Of a DNA stretch of 46,658 nucleotides, positions 34,002-42,402 are shown one piece after another (the first letter of the stretch is position 1; each line of letters opens with the position of its first letter). A program made the position numbers and the translations under genes. This DNA is from a virus, in IMG/VR virus record IMGVR_UViG_3300025311_000004, positions 1-46,658 of that record. One strand, given 5' to 3'. The notes under the pieces are model-generated. The model had not been told where the DNA came from, did no database searches, and saw nothing but the letters and a program-made list of their open reading frames with translations.

Positions 34002-34433
34002 TTATGCCCACCCGCCACATTTTTTACATACCCTTTTTCCTTTTTTGCTTATATGAGTATTTTCTTGAGTATATAAATGGCCTTTCGAACACATTATTTT
34101 ATTTTGTTCTACTAACGATCTATGTGTTCCAGCAATAATTGAATCACTTACATTTTCTCCGTGGGAACCAATATAAATGTGCTCCGGATTGAAACAATGT
34201 TTATTTGGACAAATATTTTTATGTAAAACAATAAGATAAGGATGATTTAGGTCGTACTTCAAATATAACATTGCAGAAAGTCTGTGAACTTTTTCTGATT
34301 TATAATTAAACTGTATTGCTCCATAACCTCTTGATAAGGCTCCAGTATATAACCAACAACCAGTACTTTTATCTATTTTTCGTTTAGATAAAAGTCTTTG
34401 TTCTACATTTTCAGACGTTATAGCTTTATTCAT
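34002..34433 (-). CDS. HNH endonuclease, paralogue upstream of the polymerase
   Basis: 143 residues; closely follows the layout of the gene at 31004 (GCWLYTG, VHRLSAMLYL, CPNKHCFNPEHIYIGSHGEN, CSKGHLYTQENT, CKKC). Its stop abuts the polymerase start (TAA then ATG). Probably a homing nuclease cutting polymerase alleles lacking the insert. Confidence 0.85.
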   Translation of the reverse strand: MNKAITSENVEQRLLSKRKIDKSTGCWLYTGALSRGYGAIQFNYKSEKVHRLSAMLYLKYDLNHPYLIVLHKNICPNKHCFNPEHIYIGSHGENVSDSIIAGTHRSLVEQNKIMCSKGHLYTQENTHISKKGKRVCKKCGGWA

Positions 34434-34436
34434 AAG

Positions 34437-34622
34437 TTAGGTTGGTGTTTTCTCTGCATAAATTCTTTCTAAGATTTCTTCTTGTTTATCACTAATCCAA
34501 TACTTAGCTTCAAACTGGTCAGAAATAGATTCTACAAAATCAAATTCCCATTTAGTTAGATTAATACCTTCATCATTAATGGTAGTAATCCAATGTTCAA
34601 TTACTTGTGGTTTTTGGGTCAT
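34437..34622 (-). CDS. Small conserved-type protein, unknown
   Basis: 61 residues. The C-terminal half (FVESISDQFEAKYWISDKQ, then EEILERIY) resembles a short module often seen near phage replication genes. Overlaps the upstream stop (ATGA). Confidence 0.6.
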   Translation of the reverse strand: MTQKPQVIEHWITTINDEGINLTKWEFDFVESISDQFEAKYWISDKQEEILERIYAEKTPT

Positions 34623-34783
34623 ATTTCAACATCTGTCATATGAATTAGTTGAACCTGAATTACATCCATTGATAAACTATTTGCAATTTGTTCAAAAGAA
34701 TTTCCGTTCTTAATTAACCATTCAATAGCTAACTTTCGCGCATGTAAAAAGTTGCTCCAAGGATGTGTATCTTTCATTATCAT
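34619..34783 (-). CDS. Small helix-turn-helix protein
   Basis: 54 residues from ATG 34783. The segment AIEWLIKNGNSFEQIANSLS, then MDVIQVQLIH, matches a sigma-region-4/HTH pattern. Possible regulator. Coupled to the next gene by ATGA. Confidence 0.6.
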   Translation of the reverse strand: MIMKDTHPWSNFLHARKLAIEWLIKNGNSFEQIANSLSMDVIQVQLIHMTDVEI

Positions 34784-34785
34784 AT

Positions 34786-35049
34786 TTAATTCACCAATTC
34801 AATCCTAATTCCACGCCAACCACCATCTTCGTTCTTTTTCAATTCAAAACTAACTTTAGTTCCTATAACTAATTTCTCAAATTCAATCTTATGATTTAGT
34901 GCTTGCCAATGAAAGAAGATTCTAGTAAATGGTTTCTCCTTAGAATTAATAAATCCAAATCCTTTAGGATTAATATGAATAATTGTTCCAGTTAGACGAT
35001 TAGTAATTTCATCCATAATATTAAGTTCTTTTACTTCTGCTTCTTTCAT
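34786..35049 (-). CDS. Cold-shock-domain protein, second copy
   Basis: 87 residues. TGTIIHINPKGFGFINSKEK and RIFFHWQAL supply the KGFGFI and FFH nucleic-acid-binding elements; VIGTKVSFELKKNEDGGWRG completes the fold. ATG 35016 is an alternative start, removing 11 residues. Confidence 0.85.
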   Translation of the reverse strand: MKEAEVKELNIMDEITNRLTGTIIHINPKGFGFINSKEKPFTRIFFHWQALNHKIEFEKLVIGTKVSFELKKNEDGGWRGIRIELVN

Positions 35050-35052
35050 TAC

Positions 35053-35268
35053 TTAATCAACTCCATTAGTTTTTAATCTTTTAGCTCTACGACCAACAAA
35101 TTGTTCAAATTCATCAAAAAGAATATCTTGAATTTTCATTCTCAAGTTTGATTCAACTTCTTGTTTCATCTCATTAGGTGTTATTGATAATATATATTCA
35201 ACAAATCTATTTTCAATTTGTTGACATAATATTGTATCTTCATCAATTAAAATATAATCCCAACTCAT
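35053..35268 (-). CDS. Small helical protein
   Basis: 71 residues, acidic-helical with a basic C-terminus (RRAKRLKTNGVD). Its first base overlaps the upstream stop. Unknown. Confidence 0.55.
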   Translation of the reverse strand: MSWDYILIDEDTILCQQIENRFVEYILSITPNEMKQEVESNLRMKIQDILFDEFEQFVGRRAKRLKTNGVD

Positions 35269-35501
35269 TACTTAATCAACTCCAATGCATCTTTTCTAGT
35301 TAAACAATTCTTAACCTTATCATAGTTCTTAAAAAGATTTAAGTTTTCACTCACTAATCCAATTGAAACATTAAAGTATTTACTTGTATCAGATAATTTC
35401 CATAAAGGTTTATCTATCTTATGATAACTATGATACATAGCAATTAGTATAACTTTACGTTGCCATGTTTTAGCTTGGACGTATGAATGTAATGGTTTCA
35501 T
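35268..35501 (-). CDS. Helix-turn-helix-like small protein
   Basis: 77 residues, basic; KLSDTSKYFNVSIGLVSENL (35-54) is HTH-like. Could regulate or load replication proteins. Confidence 0.6.
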   Translation of the reverse strand: MKPLHSYVQAKTWQRKVILIAMYHSYHKIDKPLWKLSDTSKYFNVSIGLVSENLNLFKNYDKVKNCLTRKDALELIK

Positions 35502-35509
35502 TTAATTAA

Positions 35510-35872
35510 TTAAACAAAAATAACAGGTGGTTCGGGAATTACAATACCAATTGGTCTCCACATATGTAAAACATTAGGATGTCTATTAATATAATTTAAT
35601 TTCTTAGGATGATATTGAATAACTACATCTTTCTCATCCCAAAATACATTTTTTAATCTATTCATTTCATCCCAAGTTGGAGTTCTACTTTCAATATCAA
35701 ATCTTCTAGCATGAACTGATACATGTTCCCAATTTCCTGCATCAGAAACTATACACACTAATTTCCATCCAGTTATTGGTGAATTAAGTATAAACGCTCC
35801 ATTATTTCCATAAGAATCATCTGAAGCTAGTTCTCCTTCTATAATTCTGCCAAATTTAGGTACATGAAACAT
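35510..35872 (-). CDS. DUF7694-like protein
   Basis: 120 residues. NWEHVSVHARR, PTWDEMNRLKNVFWDE, VVIQYHPKK, NVLHMWRP and IVIPEPPVIFV are successive signatures of a widespread small phage/bacterial domain of unknown function. First gene after the structured non-coding block at 35.88-36.21 kb. Confidence 0.75.
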   Translation of the reverse strand: MFHVPKFGRIIEGELASDDSYGNNGAFILNSPITGWKLVCIVSDAGNWEHVSVHARRFDIESRTPTWDEMNRLKNVFWDEKDVVIQYHPKKLNYINRHPNVLHMWRPIGIVIPEPPVIFV

Positions 35873-35881
35873 AAAATTCCT

Positions 35882-36213
35882 TATTAATCAAAACGAGGGG
35901 GTGCGCGCCTTATATTGTTAGTTCTCTATGAGACAACTCAAAAACGCGCACCCTATTGTTGATAGTGCTTAGTCATGAATTAATGCAGCCTAACTAGTAT
36001 TGAAACTGCACTAACGCATATTCGTCCTCTACCAACAAATGATAAAAGTGCTCGATGGATTTGGCGAGTTATATTTGGCTGATAGTACCTCTTACTATCA
36101 TTTAATGTTCGAGGACTAACAAGAACAACCAATTTCACTCCTATTTATTCCGAGCGTATTCATAGGAATCCATTTCTAATTAAGTACTGTTCGGCATCTT
36201 CAGCACTTAATAG
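35882..36213 (-). ncRNA. Structured non-coding block, possible RNA element
   Basis: About 330 bases without a plausible gene inside the leftward operon. Stems (plus coordinates): GGGTGCGCG 35899-35907 with CGCGCACCC 35945-35953 enclosing an imperfect AGTT/AACT hairpin; TAGTGC 35963-35968 with GCACTA 36008-36013; GTCCTC 36024-36029 with GAGGAC 36111-36116 enclosing TGATAGTA 36080-36087/TACTATCA 36093-36100 and CTCG 36051/CGAG 36065; CTAATTAAGT 36176-36185 with ACTTAATAG 36205-36213 (one bulge). A stop-ended 18-residue frame without a start codon lies at its upstream side. Confidence 0.5.
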
Positions 36214-36223
36214 AATTTACTAA

Positions 36224-36619
36224 TTAACCATTAACCGGACGATACTTAGGAACCTTACCAAGCGAGTTTACTTTCCTATCCTCATAATCATCATTACCAA
36301 TAAAAACAACAGCCTTTTGACCTTTAAGCTGTTTAGGATCAACAGTATCACCAGGCTTTAATTCCTGTCCGAGTGAGATATACAATGGAATAATAAATCC
36401 CGGTGCTTTGGAATTAAAACTCCATCTTGGAACTGGTACACCTGCAAATGCTGCATCACCAGTATCCTTATTAGCAATGATAGTAGCCTTTAAATCCCAA
36501 TTAGTACTATCACCTGCCTTAGACAAACCTTCTTCTACATCATCAATATTGACAAGATAGAAAGCAGGGTCAACTACTTTACCAACGAGAAAATCACGAT
36601 TTGTAAGTGTAAGGTGCAT
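36224..36619 (-). CDS. Single-strand-binding/DUF669-like protein candidate
   Basis: 131 residues. Composition and spacing (VKATI-like DLKATIIANKD, FIIPLYISLGQELKPGDTVD, GQKAVVFIGNDDYEDRK) suggest an OB-fold protein of the type encoded beside phage RecA-like ATPases. AAGGATAAATCAAA precedes ATG 36619. Gene order (ATPase, small protein, this gene) supports a recombination role. Confidence 0.55.
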   Translation of the reverse strand: MHLTLTNRDFLVGKVVDPAFYLVNIDDVEEGLSKAGDSTNWDLKATIIANKDTGDAAFAGVPVPRWSFNSKAPGFIIPLYISLGQELKPGDTVDPKQLKGQKAVVFIGNDDYEDRKVNSLGKVPKYRPVNG

Positions 36620-36643
36620 TTTGATTTATCCTTGTTTGATTGG

Positions 36644-36835
36644 TTATTCGATTTTGTTTAAGAAATTTTGAATGATTGGGTTAGTATCTAATAATTCTAA
36701 TGCCTCCTTTGCGCGTTCTCCAATTTCAATTTGACGTAAGAGTTGTTCACGAATTGATTGCTTTTTAGGTAATTGAAATTGTTCAAATCCTGCTGGCAAA
36801 TTTCTTACTGGTTGTTTAAAATGACCATTACCCAT
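36644..36835 (-). CDS. Small linker protein in recombination cluster
   Basis: 63 residues; Q/P-rich start then helix IREQLLRQIEIGERAKEALE. Lies 1 base after the RecA-like ATPase stop. Could bridge the ATPase and OB-like protein. Confidence 0.55.
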   Translation of the reverse strand: MGNGHFKQPVRNLPAGFEQFQLPKKQSIREQLLRQIEIGERAKEALELLDTNPIIQNFLNKIE

Positions 36836-36836
36836 T

Positions 36837-37652
36837 TTACTTAACCTTCATCTTTTCTATCGCTGGTTGAATATACGTTTTATAGAAGTTAATATCTGGT
36901 CCAAGCGGCATTATCTTATCAAGCGGTAATACAGTTCGCGCATAATCTTCTGATGTATTAACTGTAGATACCTGCACATTAGTTTCTGCACCAATTACTA
37001 ATGCTGGCTTTAATCCAAACTGATATGTTTCATCACATACAGCAGGAATCTTAGCAGCAGGTTTACGTCCAGCAGTAACAAGAGTACGAGTAATAGTAAT
37101 ATTTCCAGATAAATCTTTCTGTTCAACTCTAACTACGTGAGCAATTAAAATTACATTAACTTCGCGCAATTGATTTAAATCTTTACTTAAAGCCATCAAT
37201 TCATTTAATCCAGCACCTTCAGCATTAAAATCTTCTACTTCACTAACATCAATTCCGCCAATAATTTTACCTGCCGATTCACCTGATTTACGTTTTTGTC
37301 CTACTTTAGAATCTAATACTTGACGTAACATCGCATCAGCAATAGTAGTAACGCTATCAAATATAACAGTTCGATAATTACATGATGTAACCATCTTTTC
37401 TAATACTGCTAATGCTGATGGTTGATTATTTGGGCGATGCATTGTCCATGAATTATAATCATCATAAGTAATTTTAGATAGATCAATTCCATGCTTTTTA
37501 GCCGGTAATGCAAGAGCGCGCATTTTTCTATCGAATGAGAACCAATATTGAGGTAATGGATAAGTTACTGCTGTAGAAGATTTCCATGTACCTGGGTCGC
37601 CCTTCATTAAAGTATAAAGAGCATCATAATTTAGAACTTCTAAGGTTGGCAT
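36837..37652 (-). CDS. RecA-like ATPase (Sak4-type recombinase)
   Basis: 271 residues. Walker A GDPGTWKSS (18-26; Trp replaces the usual Gly before Lys), Walker B TVIFD (95-99), and VNVILIAHVVRVEQKD with the sensor His typical of Sak4/AAA_24 phage ATPases. Expected to support single-strand annealing or recombination. Confidence 0.8.
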   Translation of the reverse strand: MPTLEVLNYDALYTLMKGDPGTWKSSTAVTYPLPQYWFSFDRKMRALALPAKKHGIDLSKITYDDYNSWTMHRPNNQPSALAVLEKMVTSCNYRTVIFDSVTTIADAMLRQVLDSKVGQKRKSGESAGKIIGGIDVSEVEDFNAEGAGLNELMALSKDLNQLREVNVILIAHVVRVEQKDLSGNITITRTLVTAGRKPAAKIPAVCDETYQFGLKPALVIGAETNVQVSTVNTSEDYARTVLPLDKIMPLGPDINFYKTYIQPAIEKMKVK

Positions 37653-37654
37653 AT

Positions 37655-37831
37655 TTACTCGTCAGAATAATCAGTTGTTAATACAACAAATTCTTGATTA
37701 GAATCATCATTATCATCTTTATCTATAAATATAGATGGTAATATATCATACCATCCACCTTCAATTTCGACATTTATAGGAGTTTCAGGTGGATATTTAT
37801 TTAATTTATCTATTAGTTCTTTTACTGTCAT
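37655..37831 (-). CDS. Small phage protein (MTVKELIDKL type)
   Basis: 58 residues from ATG 37831. The opening MTVKELIDKLNKYPPETPIN is a common phage small-protein start; acidic C-terminus. ATGA overlap with the upstream peptide gene. Confidence 0.65.
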   Translation of the reverse strand: MTVKELIDKLNKYPPETPINVEIEGGWYDILPSIFIDKDDNDDSNQEFVVLTTDYSDE

Positions 37832-37914
37832 GATTTACCTGCCATTACCCAATGAGAACCAATTGAAATAACTGATATAAAAACAATCATAAATACTATT
37901 GGAATGATAATCAT
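37828..37914 (-). CDS. 28-residue membrane peptide
   Basis: MIIIPIVFMIVFISVISIG then SHWVMAGKS: a single membrane helix. Start overlaps the upstream stop and stop overlaps the downstream start, a tight coupling that favours a real gene. Role unknown. Confidence 0.5.
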   Translation of the reverse strand: MIIIPIVFMIVFISVISIGSHWVMAGKS

Positions 37915-38117
37915 GTTTTTCTCTTTATAAATTCTAATTTTCTACCTTTTTCTTTATATAAAACTTCTTCAGTAGTCTTAATTAATCTTCTAGTATGTCT
38001 AGCATTATAAGACTTTTTCATTTGTCTTTCAGCAATTTCTAGGCTATGATGACTCCAATAGCTTTCATATCTATTTAATGTAGGATTCCATAATTCTATT
38101 CTATACGTAGTAATCAT
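37911..38117 (-). CDS. Small basic protein
   Basis: 68 residues; TTYRIELWNPTLNRYESYW then a basic helix (ERQMKKSYNARHTRRLIK). Possible nucleic-acid binder. Coupled to both neighbours. Confidence 0.55.
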   Translation of the reverse strand: MITTYRIELWNPTLNRYESYWSHHSLEIAERQMKKSYNARHTRRLIKTTEEVLYKEKGRKLEFIKRKT

Positions 38118-38377
38118 TATAATCCCATCTTCTCCACTAAATTATTAATCAATTCCTTCTTAGCACTATTAGTACATCTATCACAATGAGGTTTAGACAA
38201 ATCAAGAGCGCGCGCATCTAATATAAATGTTTCACCACAACGATTACAAACAGAGAATCTACCTACGGCAAATGGCTTTTCTACTTTATGCACACATCCA
38301 GGTAGCGCGCACTTAAAAAATTGCTTAGTGGAATTTGAAGATAATTTAACTCTAACGTACTTATGGATGTGCTTCAT
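38117..38377 (-). CDS. Multi-zinc-site protein
   Basis: 86 residues with three Cys pairs: CALPGC (23-28), CNRC (44-47) and CDRC (65-68), plus His residues. Zinc-ribbon/finger protein, likely binding nucleic acid or protein. Confidence 0.65.
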   Translation of the reverse strand: MKHIHKYVRVKLSSNSTKQFFKCALPGCVHKVEKPFAVGRFSVCNRCGETFILDARALDLSKPHCDRCTNSAKKELINNLVEKMGL

Positions 38378-38380
38378 AAC

Positions 38381-38638
38381 CTAATTAATCTTATTCTTTG
38401 GTAACTTACTTTCATTTAAATCTAATTTCATTGACGGAATTCCCATTGAAGTTAAGAATTCATTTGCATAATTACTCAATAAGAACGCGCAAATCAAATG
38501 AAATGCATTAAAGTTTTCTTCACTTGAGGTAATGTAATCCATCATTAATACAGTTTCAGCTGATAAATTATTCTTTTCATCACCAATTTCTTGATTAAAT
38601 ATTTTACGTAATCCATCGTAGTTATTGGTCATCATCAA
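38381..38638 (-). CDS. Small helical protein
   Basis: 85 residues, three ATG codons at the start; hydrophobic helix FNAFHLICAFLLSNYANEFL. Overlaps the upstream membrane-protein gene by 17 bases. Unknown. Confidence 0.5.
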   Translation of the reverse strand: MMMTNNYDGLRKIFNQEIGDEKNNLSAETVLMMDYITSSEENFNAFHLICAFLLSNYANEFLTSMGIPSMKLDLNESKLPKNKIN

Positions 38639-38807
38639 TTTCTTTTCTTACTTTTTCAAAAACAAGAAAAAGCAGTATTCCAGTAACAAAGAAAAGAAAA
38701 AAGTTTCCCCAATCTTTAGGCCAAATTCCATAGGTATAATAAAAGTTACCTAAGGTTTGTAATGTCATTAATCCAAGTATACTTATCATTGCAATAAATT
38801 TAGTCAT
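38622..38807 (-). CDS. Two-helix membrane protein
   Basis: 61 residues: hydrophobic helices at 4-21 and 34-50 (FFLFFVTGILLFLVF), charged tail EKVRKEIDDDQ. Early-expressed membrane protein, perhaps superinfection exclusion or envelope modification. Inference. Confidence 0.55.
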   Translation of the reverse strand: MTKFIAMISILGLMTLQTLGNFYYTYGIWPKDWGNFFLFFVTGILLFLVFEKVRKEIDDDQ

Positions 38808-38809
38808 AA

Positions 38810-39712
38810 TTAATCATCACCATTCAAAATGTCCCATTTTTTTCCAACTTTAAAATAAACTCTTAATACTTCTTCCCTAACAGATTTATCAGTTTCGTCT
38901 ACTTCTTTAAATCTACAAAGCCCATACTTATTTTCACAATGAGTAAAGTTCATTGGAAAGTTACCTGCTTCAGTATAAGCAAATAACATATTAACGTAAT
39001 AAGGTACGATTTCAGTTCGCCATTCTTCTAATCGTGATAATGAATAAGTAATTGGAACTCTAAGAAATTTCTCATTAGGTTTAAGAGTTTTCTGAAATCC
39101 AATCTTATCTATCATTACCATTCGTGAGCCAATTACATGACATTGACCCATGAATTGATTATTCATTGAAATAGTATCGCGCTTTTGTTTCATAGTTTTA
39201 ATATCCATAGGCATAATAGCCAATGGAGTATCAATTACGCGATCTAATTTCGCCGCCCACATAATTCTTATTTCACTATCTTCATAAATCAAACGCTTTT
39301 TAGTTACTTCAGCTTCAAGTATTGTATTAGAATCATTCTTCCAATAATCGAAGTATTGCTCCATCGTAGAGAAAACATCTTTTACTGATACAATTTTACC
39401 ATTATCTGATTCTAATGGAACGTTTTCGATACCAGTATGAGATTCATCTTTAATAAACTTATTAATTGGTGAAAATGGTTTTACATATTCCTTACCAGCT
39501 TCATAACCAATTAATACAGCGTCGTTATAACTTTTACCTTCAATTCGCGCTTTTGCAAACCATTCAGCAATTACATGAACTAAACTACCTGTACCTAATG
39601 CTGGAGATTTACCAGTAACAGATACTAAATCTCTATTAAATGTATAATCAAATAATTGTGGACAAGCCATTAATGTAGTTAACATTTGGCTGTCTATTAC
39701 GATGTTTTTCAT
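38810..39712 (-). CDS. PD-(D/E)XK nuclease, RecB/Cas4-like
   Basis: 300 residues. Motifs in order: GTGSLVHVIAEW (40-51, His46), KLDRVID (155-161, Asp157), MDIK (169-172, the D-x-K catalytic core) and QFMGQ (186-190). Cysteines at 17, 259 and 266 lie where AddB/Cas4 relatives bind an iron-sulfur cluster, but a fourth is not obvious. Probably processes DNA ends in recombination. Confidence 0.8.
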   Translation of the reverse strand: MKNIVIDSQMLTTLMACPQLFDYTFNRDLVSVTGKSPALGTGSLVHVIAEWFAKARIEGKSYNDAVLIGYEAGKEYVKPFSPINKFIKDESHTGIENVPLESDNGKIVSVKDVFSTMEQYFDYWKNDSNTILEAEVTKKRLIYEDSEIRIMWAAKLDRVIDTPLAIMPMDIKTMKQKRDTISMNNQFMGQCHVIGSRMVMIDKIGFQKTLKPNEKFLRVPITYSLSRLEEWRTEIVPYYVNMLFAYTEAGNFPMNFTHCENKYGLCRFKEVDETDKSVREEVLRVYFKVGKKWDILNGDD

Positions 39713-39721
39713 TTAGATAAC

Positions 39722-39895
39722 CTAAAATGAAAAACATCCATAAGGATTTAAAATACTTGCTGCCCATCCAAAACAAGCAGAACATAATCTTTCTAAATGA
39801 TTTTTATCATCTTTCCATATGTAAGTATTAATAGTTTCTTTTGAAAAACCTTTACAAACTGAACATTTAGCTTCATTTTTAGTATGAATTCTCAT
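39722..39895 (-). CDS. Small zinc-ribbon protein
   Basis: 57 residues from ATG 39895 (MRIHTKNEAK...). CSVC (11-14) and CSAC (38-41). ATGA overlap with the upstream gene. Confidence 0.6.
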   Translation of the reverse strand: MRIHTKNEAKCSVCKGFSKETINTYIWKDDKNHLERLCSACFGWAASILNPYGCFSF

Positions 39896-40095
39896 TTTAC
39901 ATACCTACCTAATAACTGTTTCCAATTCTTCAAATTAATTAAACTATTCTTTAGCAAATCTTCTAATACATCTCTACATGAACGACACAAATTTCTATCG
40001 TCATCAAAGTTCATAGTAGGACATATGTCATTAGATATAACACAAGGATATTCTTTATTACAATAACGACATTTATGGATATGTTCGGTACACAT
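39892..40095 (-). CDS. Small zinc-finger protein
   Basis: 67 residues with CRYC (9-12), C18, C25 and CRSC (37-40), plus His residues near the start. One of a run of Cys-rich microproteins. Confidence 0.6.
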   Translation of the reverse strand: MCTEHIHKCRYCNKEYPCVISNDICPTMNFDDDRNLCRSCRDVLEDLLKNSLINLKNWKQLLGRYVK

Positions 40096-40100
40096 ATTAA

Positions 40101-40364
40101 TTACTTAAAAGAAACCCAAACATGAAAAACTAACGTATCCATAATCACAGTTCCAACAAATTGAACATTATTAGGAATATCTAATTCATGTCCAGTTCCA
40201 CGAATATAAAATTTTCTCTTAGATTTTTGGTTATCAGTATTAACTTTAGCCCAAATACAAATATTTTGATATTGTTTATGAGCCGATAAAACTTCTGCAT
40301 AATCGTACATTTCAACTTCTTGTTCTTCAGTTAATTTTAATGGATACTTATATATTGTAATCAT
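40101..40364 (-). CDS. DUF7352-like protein
   Basis: 87 residues. IYKYPL, then ICIWAKVN, FYIRGTGHEL, FVGTVIM and LVFHVWVSF match the order of a common small phage domain of unknown function. Confidence 0.7.
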   Translation of the reverse strand: MITIYKYPLKLTEEQEVEMYDYAEVLSAHKQYQNICIWAKVNTDNQKSKRKFYIRGTGHELDIPNNVQFVGTVIMDTLVFHVWVSFK

Positions 40365-40367
40365 AAA

Positions 40368-40502
40368 TTATTTCTTTTTATCCTTAATAACTAAAAATGT
40401 CTTACCACAAACCGCGCACAACCAAACCCAAACATCTAACTTTTCAAATATCTTTTCTAGCATTGATAAATCACTATTAAAACAATGGGGGCATTTTGTC
40501 AT
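40368..40502 (-). CDS. 44-residue zinc-ribbon protein
   Basis: MTKCPHCFNS... with CPHC (4-7) and CAVC (29-32). Overlaps the upstream stop as ATGA. Confidence 0.65.
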   Translation of the reverse strand: MTKCPHCFNSDLSMLEKIFEKLDVWVWLCAVCGKTFLVIKDKKK

Positions 40503-40690
40503 AAAACTTTACGAAGTTCTTTATTTCTAATATTTCTTATAATTTCTTTTGGTGAAAGAAAATTTATCTTAAATGGATTATAATTATGAATAATAGACAT
40601 ATCATATTTCTTAATCTTTGGTGTTCTATTATTTTTTCCATTAGGAACCTTATCAGTACCTAGTAATTTACGACGTTTAGATTCGCCCAT
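40499..40690 (-). CDS. Small very basic protein
   Basis: 63 residues; MGESKRRKLLGTDKVPNGK and KEIIRNIRNKELRKVL are strongly basic, suggesting nucleic-acid binding. Lies 2 bases after the helicase stop. Confidence 0.55.
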   Translation of the reverse strand: MGESKRRKLLGTDKVPNGKNNRTPKIKKYDMSIIHNYNPFKINFLSPKEIIRNIRNKELRKVL

Positions 40691-40692
40691 GA

Positions 40693-42402
40693 TTATCTTT
40701 TACCTTTATTCATTATTCTTTGCGCGAGTTCCATTATGATATTCTTTTCTTCCCAAACTGGCATCTTACCTTTATTCATACTTGAGTGAAACGCGCGTCT
40801 TTTACTTTCAACTATTCCATCTAAATCTATATCTATTGTATTATCAGCATGCATATATCTAGCATTAATCTGAGTAGCCTTTTGTCCTATACGTGGAAAT
40901 CTACCTTCTGCTTGTTCTTCATTAGCAGGATTCCATTGTCTTTCATGCATAATACAATCAGCACAAGTTTGTAAATTTAATGCTTCACCGCTTGCTAATG
41001 TTGATGCAATAAGTAATCGATATTTAGTAGAATTAAACTTATCTTGAGTTTCACCACGTTCTAACGAACTCATTTCAGCAGTTAATTTTAATACAGGTGG
41101 AAACGCATTTTCATTACACCATTTTTCCATCTGATTAAATATTAATCTACCACATTCTTTATGATGAACGAAGATAACTAATTTTCTATCAGTTTCTTCT
41201 AAAAATTCTTGTGCTAATTCTACCGTAGTTGGAACTTTACTAATACCAATTATCTGACGCATTGCATTAAAGGTATCATTTAATTGGCGTGAAACATCAA
41301 ATGAACCTTCGGTTCCTTCTAATATAGCGTCTTTCATAATCGCGCGAATTACATCTTCTTCTTTATTATATGCTTTACGCGCATGTTCGGGAACTTCACA
41401 TATATTACGTGTTCGATTTATTAATGGTAACTCAGGTAATACTTCAATACGTTCACGTCTAATTTGAATATGCTTAGTTAATTCGCGGAATTTTTCAGGA
41501 TTAAGAATTCCACCTTCAACTACTTTACCGCCATAACCTAAGTAGGTATCCACCCAACGATTAATAAATTGTTGTCTTTCAGGGAATAGCTTAGAGTCCA
41601 AAATATTTAGTATATTAAAATATTCACTACCACGATTTTTCCAGGGAGTTCCACTTAAAGCAATTACTTGTGGAATTTCTGATGCTAACCTACGAACTGC
41701 TTTAGTTTGAATTGCATCAGGATTTTTAATTGCTTGACATTCATCTAAAATAAGAGTTTTAACTCCCATTTCCAAAAATTCTTCAGGAGATTTATTTCTC
41801 AATCCTGCATATGACGTTATATAGTTCATATTCGGCCACAATATATCACGACTACTATTTATCGGTTGTGGCATTGAATCTGGATCTATAACGCGCACAA
41901 TTTCTTTACCATGTTGATATTTAGAACCGGCTTTAGTTACCCAAATAAATGGCTCGGAGATTAACTTATTAAACTTTAAGTAAGCTAACGCTTGCATTGT
42001 CTTGCCTAATCCACAATCATCAGCAATAAGAAAGCGTCCGTTATTCTGTTCAATAAGACGCGCACCTATTACTTGAAATGGATATAATCTATGTGCTCCA
42101 CAAATTAAACACTCATTCTTATTCCAATCATGAAAACAATTAGGATTAGTAACATCCCAAATTAACTTATCATAATTAGATAACGCGCGTGGTTTAGTTA
42201 GTATTAAATGATTACATTCTAAAGTAATTAATTGACTGACACCTAATTTAGGATGATTTAATTCCTGAATAGATTTAGTCTTAGCTACTTTATTACATGT
42301 TGGACAATGTTCACTTAGTTGCGTTACAAGAGACATAAAATCAAAATTATTAATTAGATGGTTTAAGTTATTTGGATGTAGATGTTTTTTAGTTATAGTC
42401 AT
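40693..42402 (-). CDS. SNF2-family helicase/translocase
   Basis: 569 residues. N-terminal zinc sites (CPTC 33-36; CLICG 98-102), Walker A DDCGLGKT (128-135), DECQ box (220-223), SGTP (250-253) and motif VI EGRFPRIGQ (499-507). A complete two-lobe SNF2 engine that could remodel protein-DNA complexes or restart replication forks. Overlaps the upstream small gene by 14 bases. Confidence 0.9.
   Translation of the reverse strand: MTITKKHLHPNNLNHLINNFDFMSLVTQLSEHCPTCNKVAKTKSIQELNHPKLGVSQLITLECNHLILTKPRALSNYDKLIWDVTNPNCFHDWNKNECLICGAHRLYPFQVIGARLIEQNNGRFLIADDCGLGKTMQALAYLKFNKLISEPFIWVTKAGSKYQHGKEIVRVIDPDSMPQPINSSRDILWPNMNYITSYAGLRNKSPEEFLEMGVKTLILDECQAIKNPDAIQTKAVRRLASEIPQVIALSGTPWKNRGSEYFNILNILDSKLFPERQQFINRWVDTYLGYGGKVVEGGILNPEKFRELTKHIQIRRERIEVLPELPLINRTRNICEVPEHARKAYNKEEDVIRAIMKDAILEGTEGSFDVSRQLNDTFNAMRQIIGISKVPTTVELAQEFLEETDRKLVIFVHHKECGRLIFNQMEKWCNENAFPPVLKLTAEMSSLERGETQDKFNSTKYRLLIASTLASGEALNLQTCADCIMHERQWNPANEEQAEGRFPRIGQKATQINARYMHADNTIDIDLDGIVESKRRAFHSSMNKGKMPVWEEKNIIMELAQRIMNKGKR

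Noticed and set aside
35882-36213. CRISPR array or tRNA-like element in the folded block
   Set aside because: No repeated spacer-size units, and no acceptor, anticodon and T-arm combination could be built.
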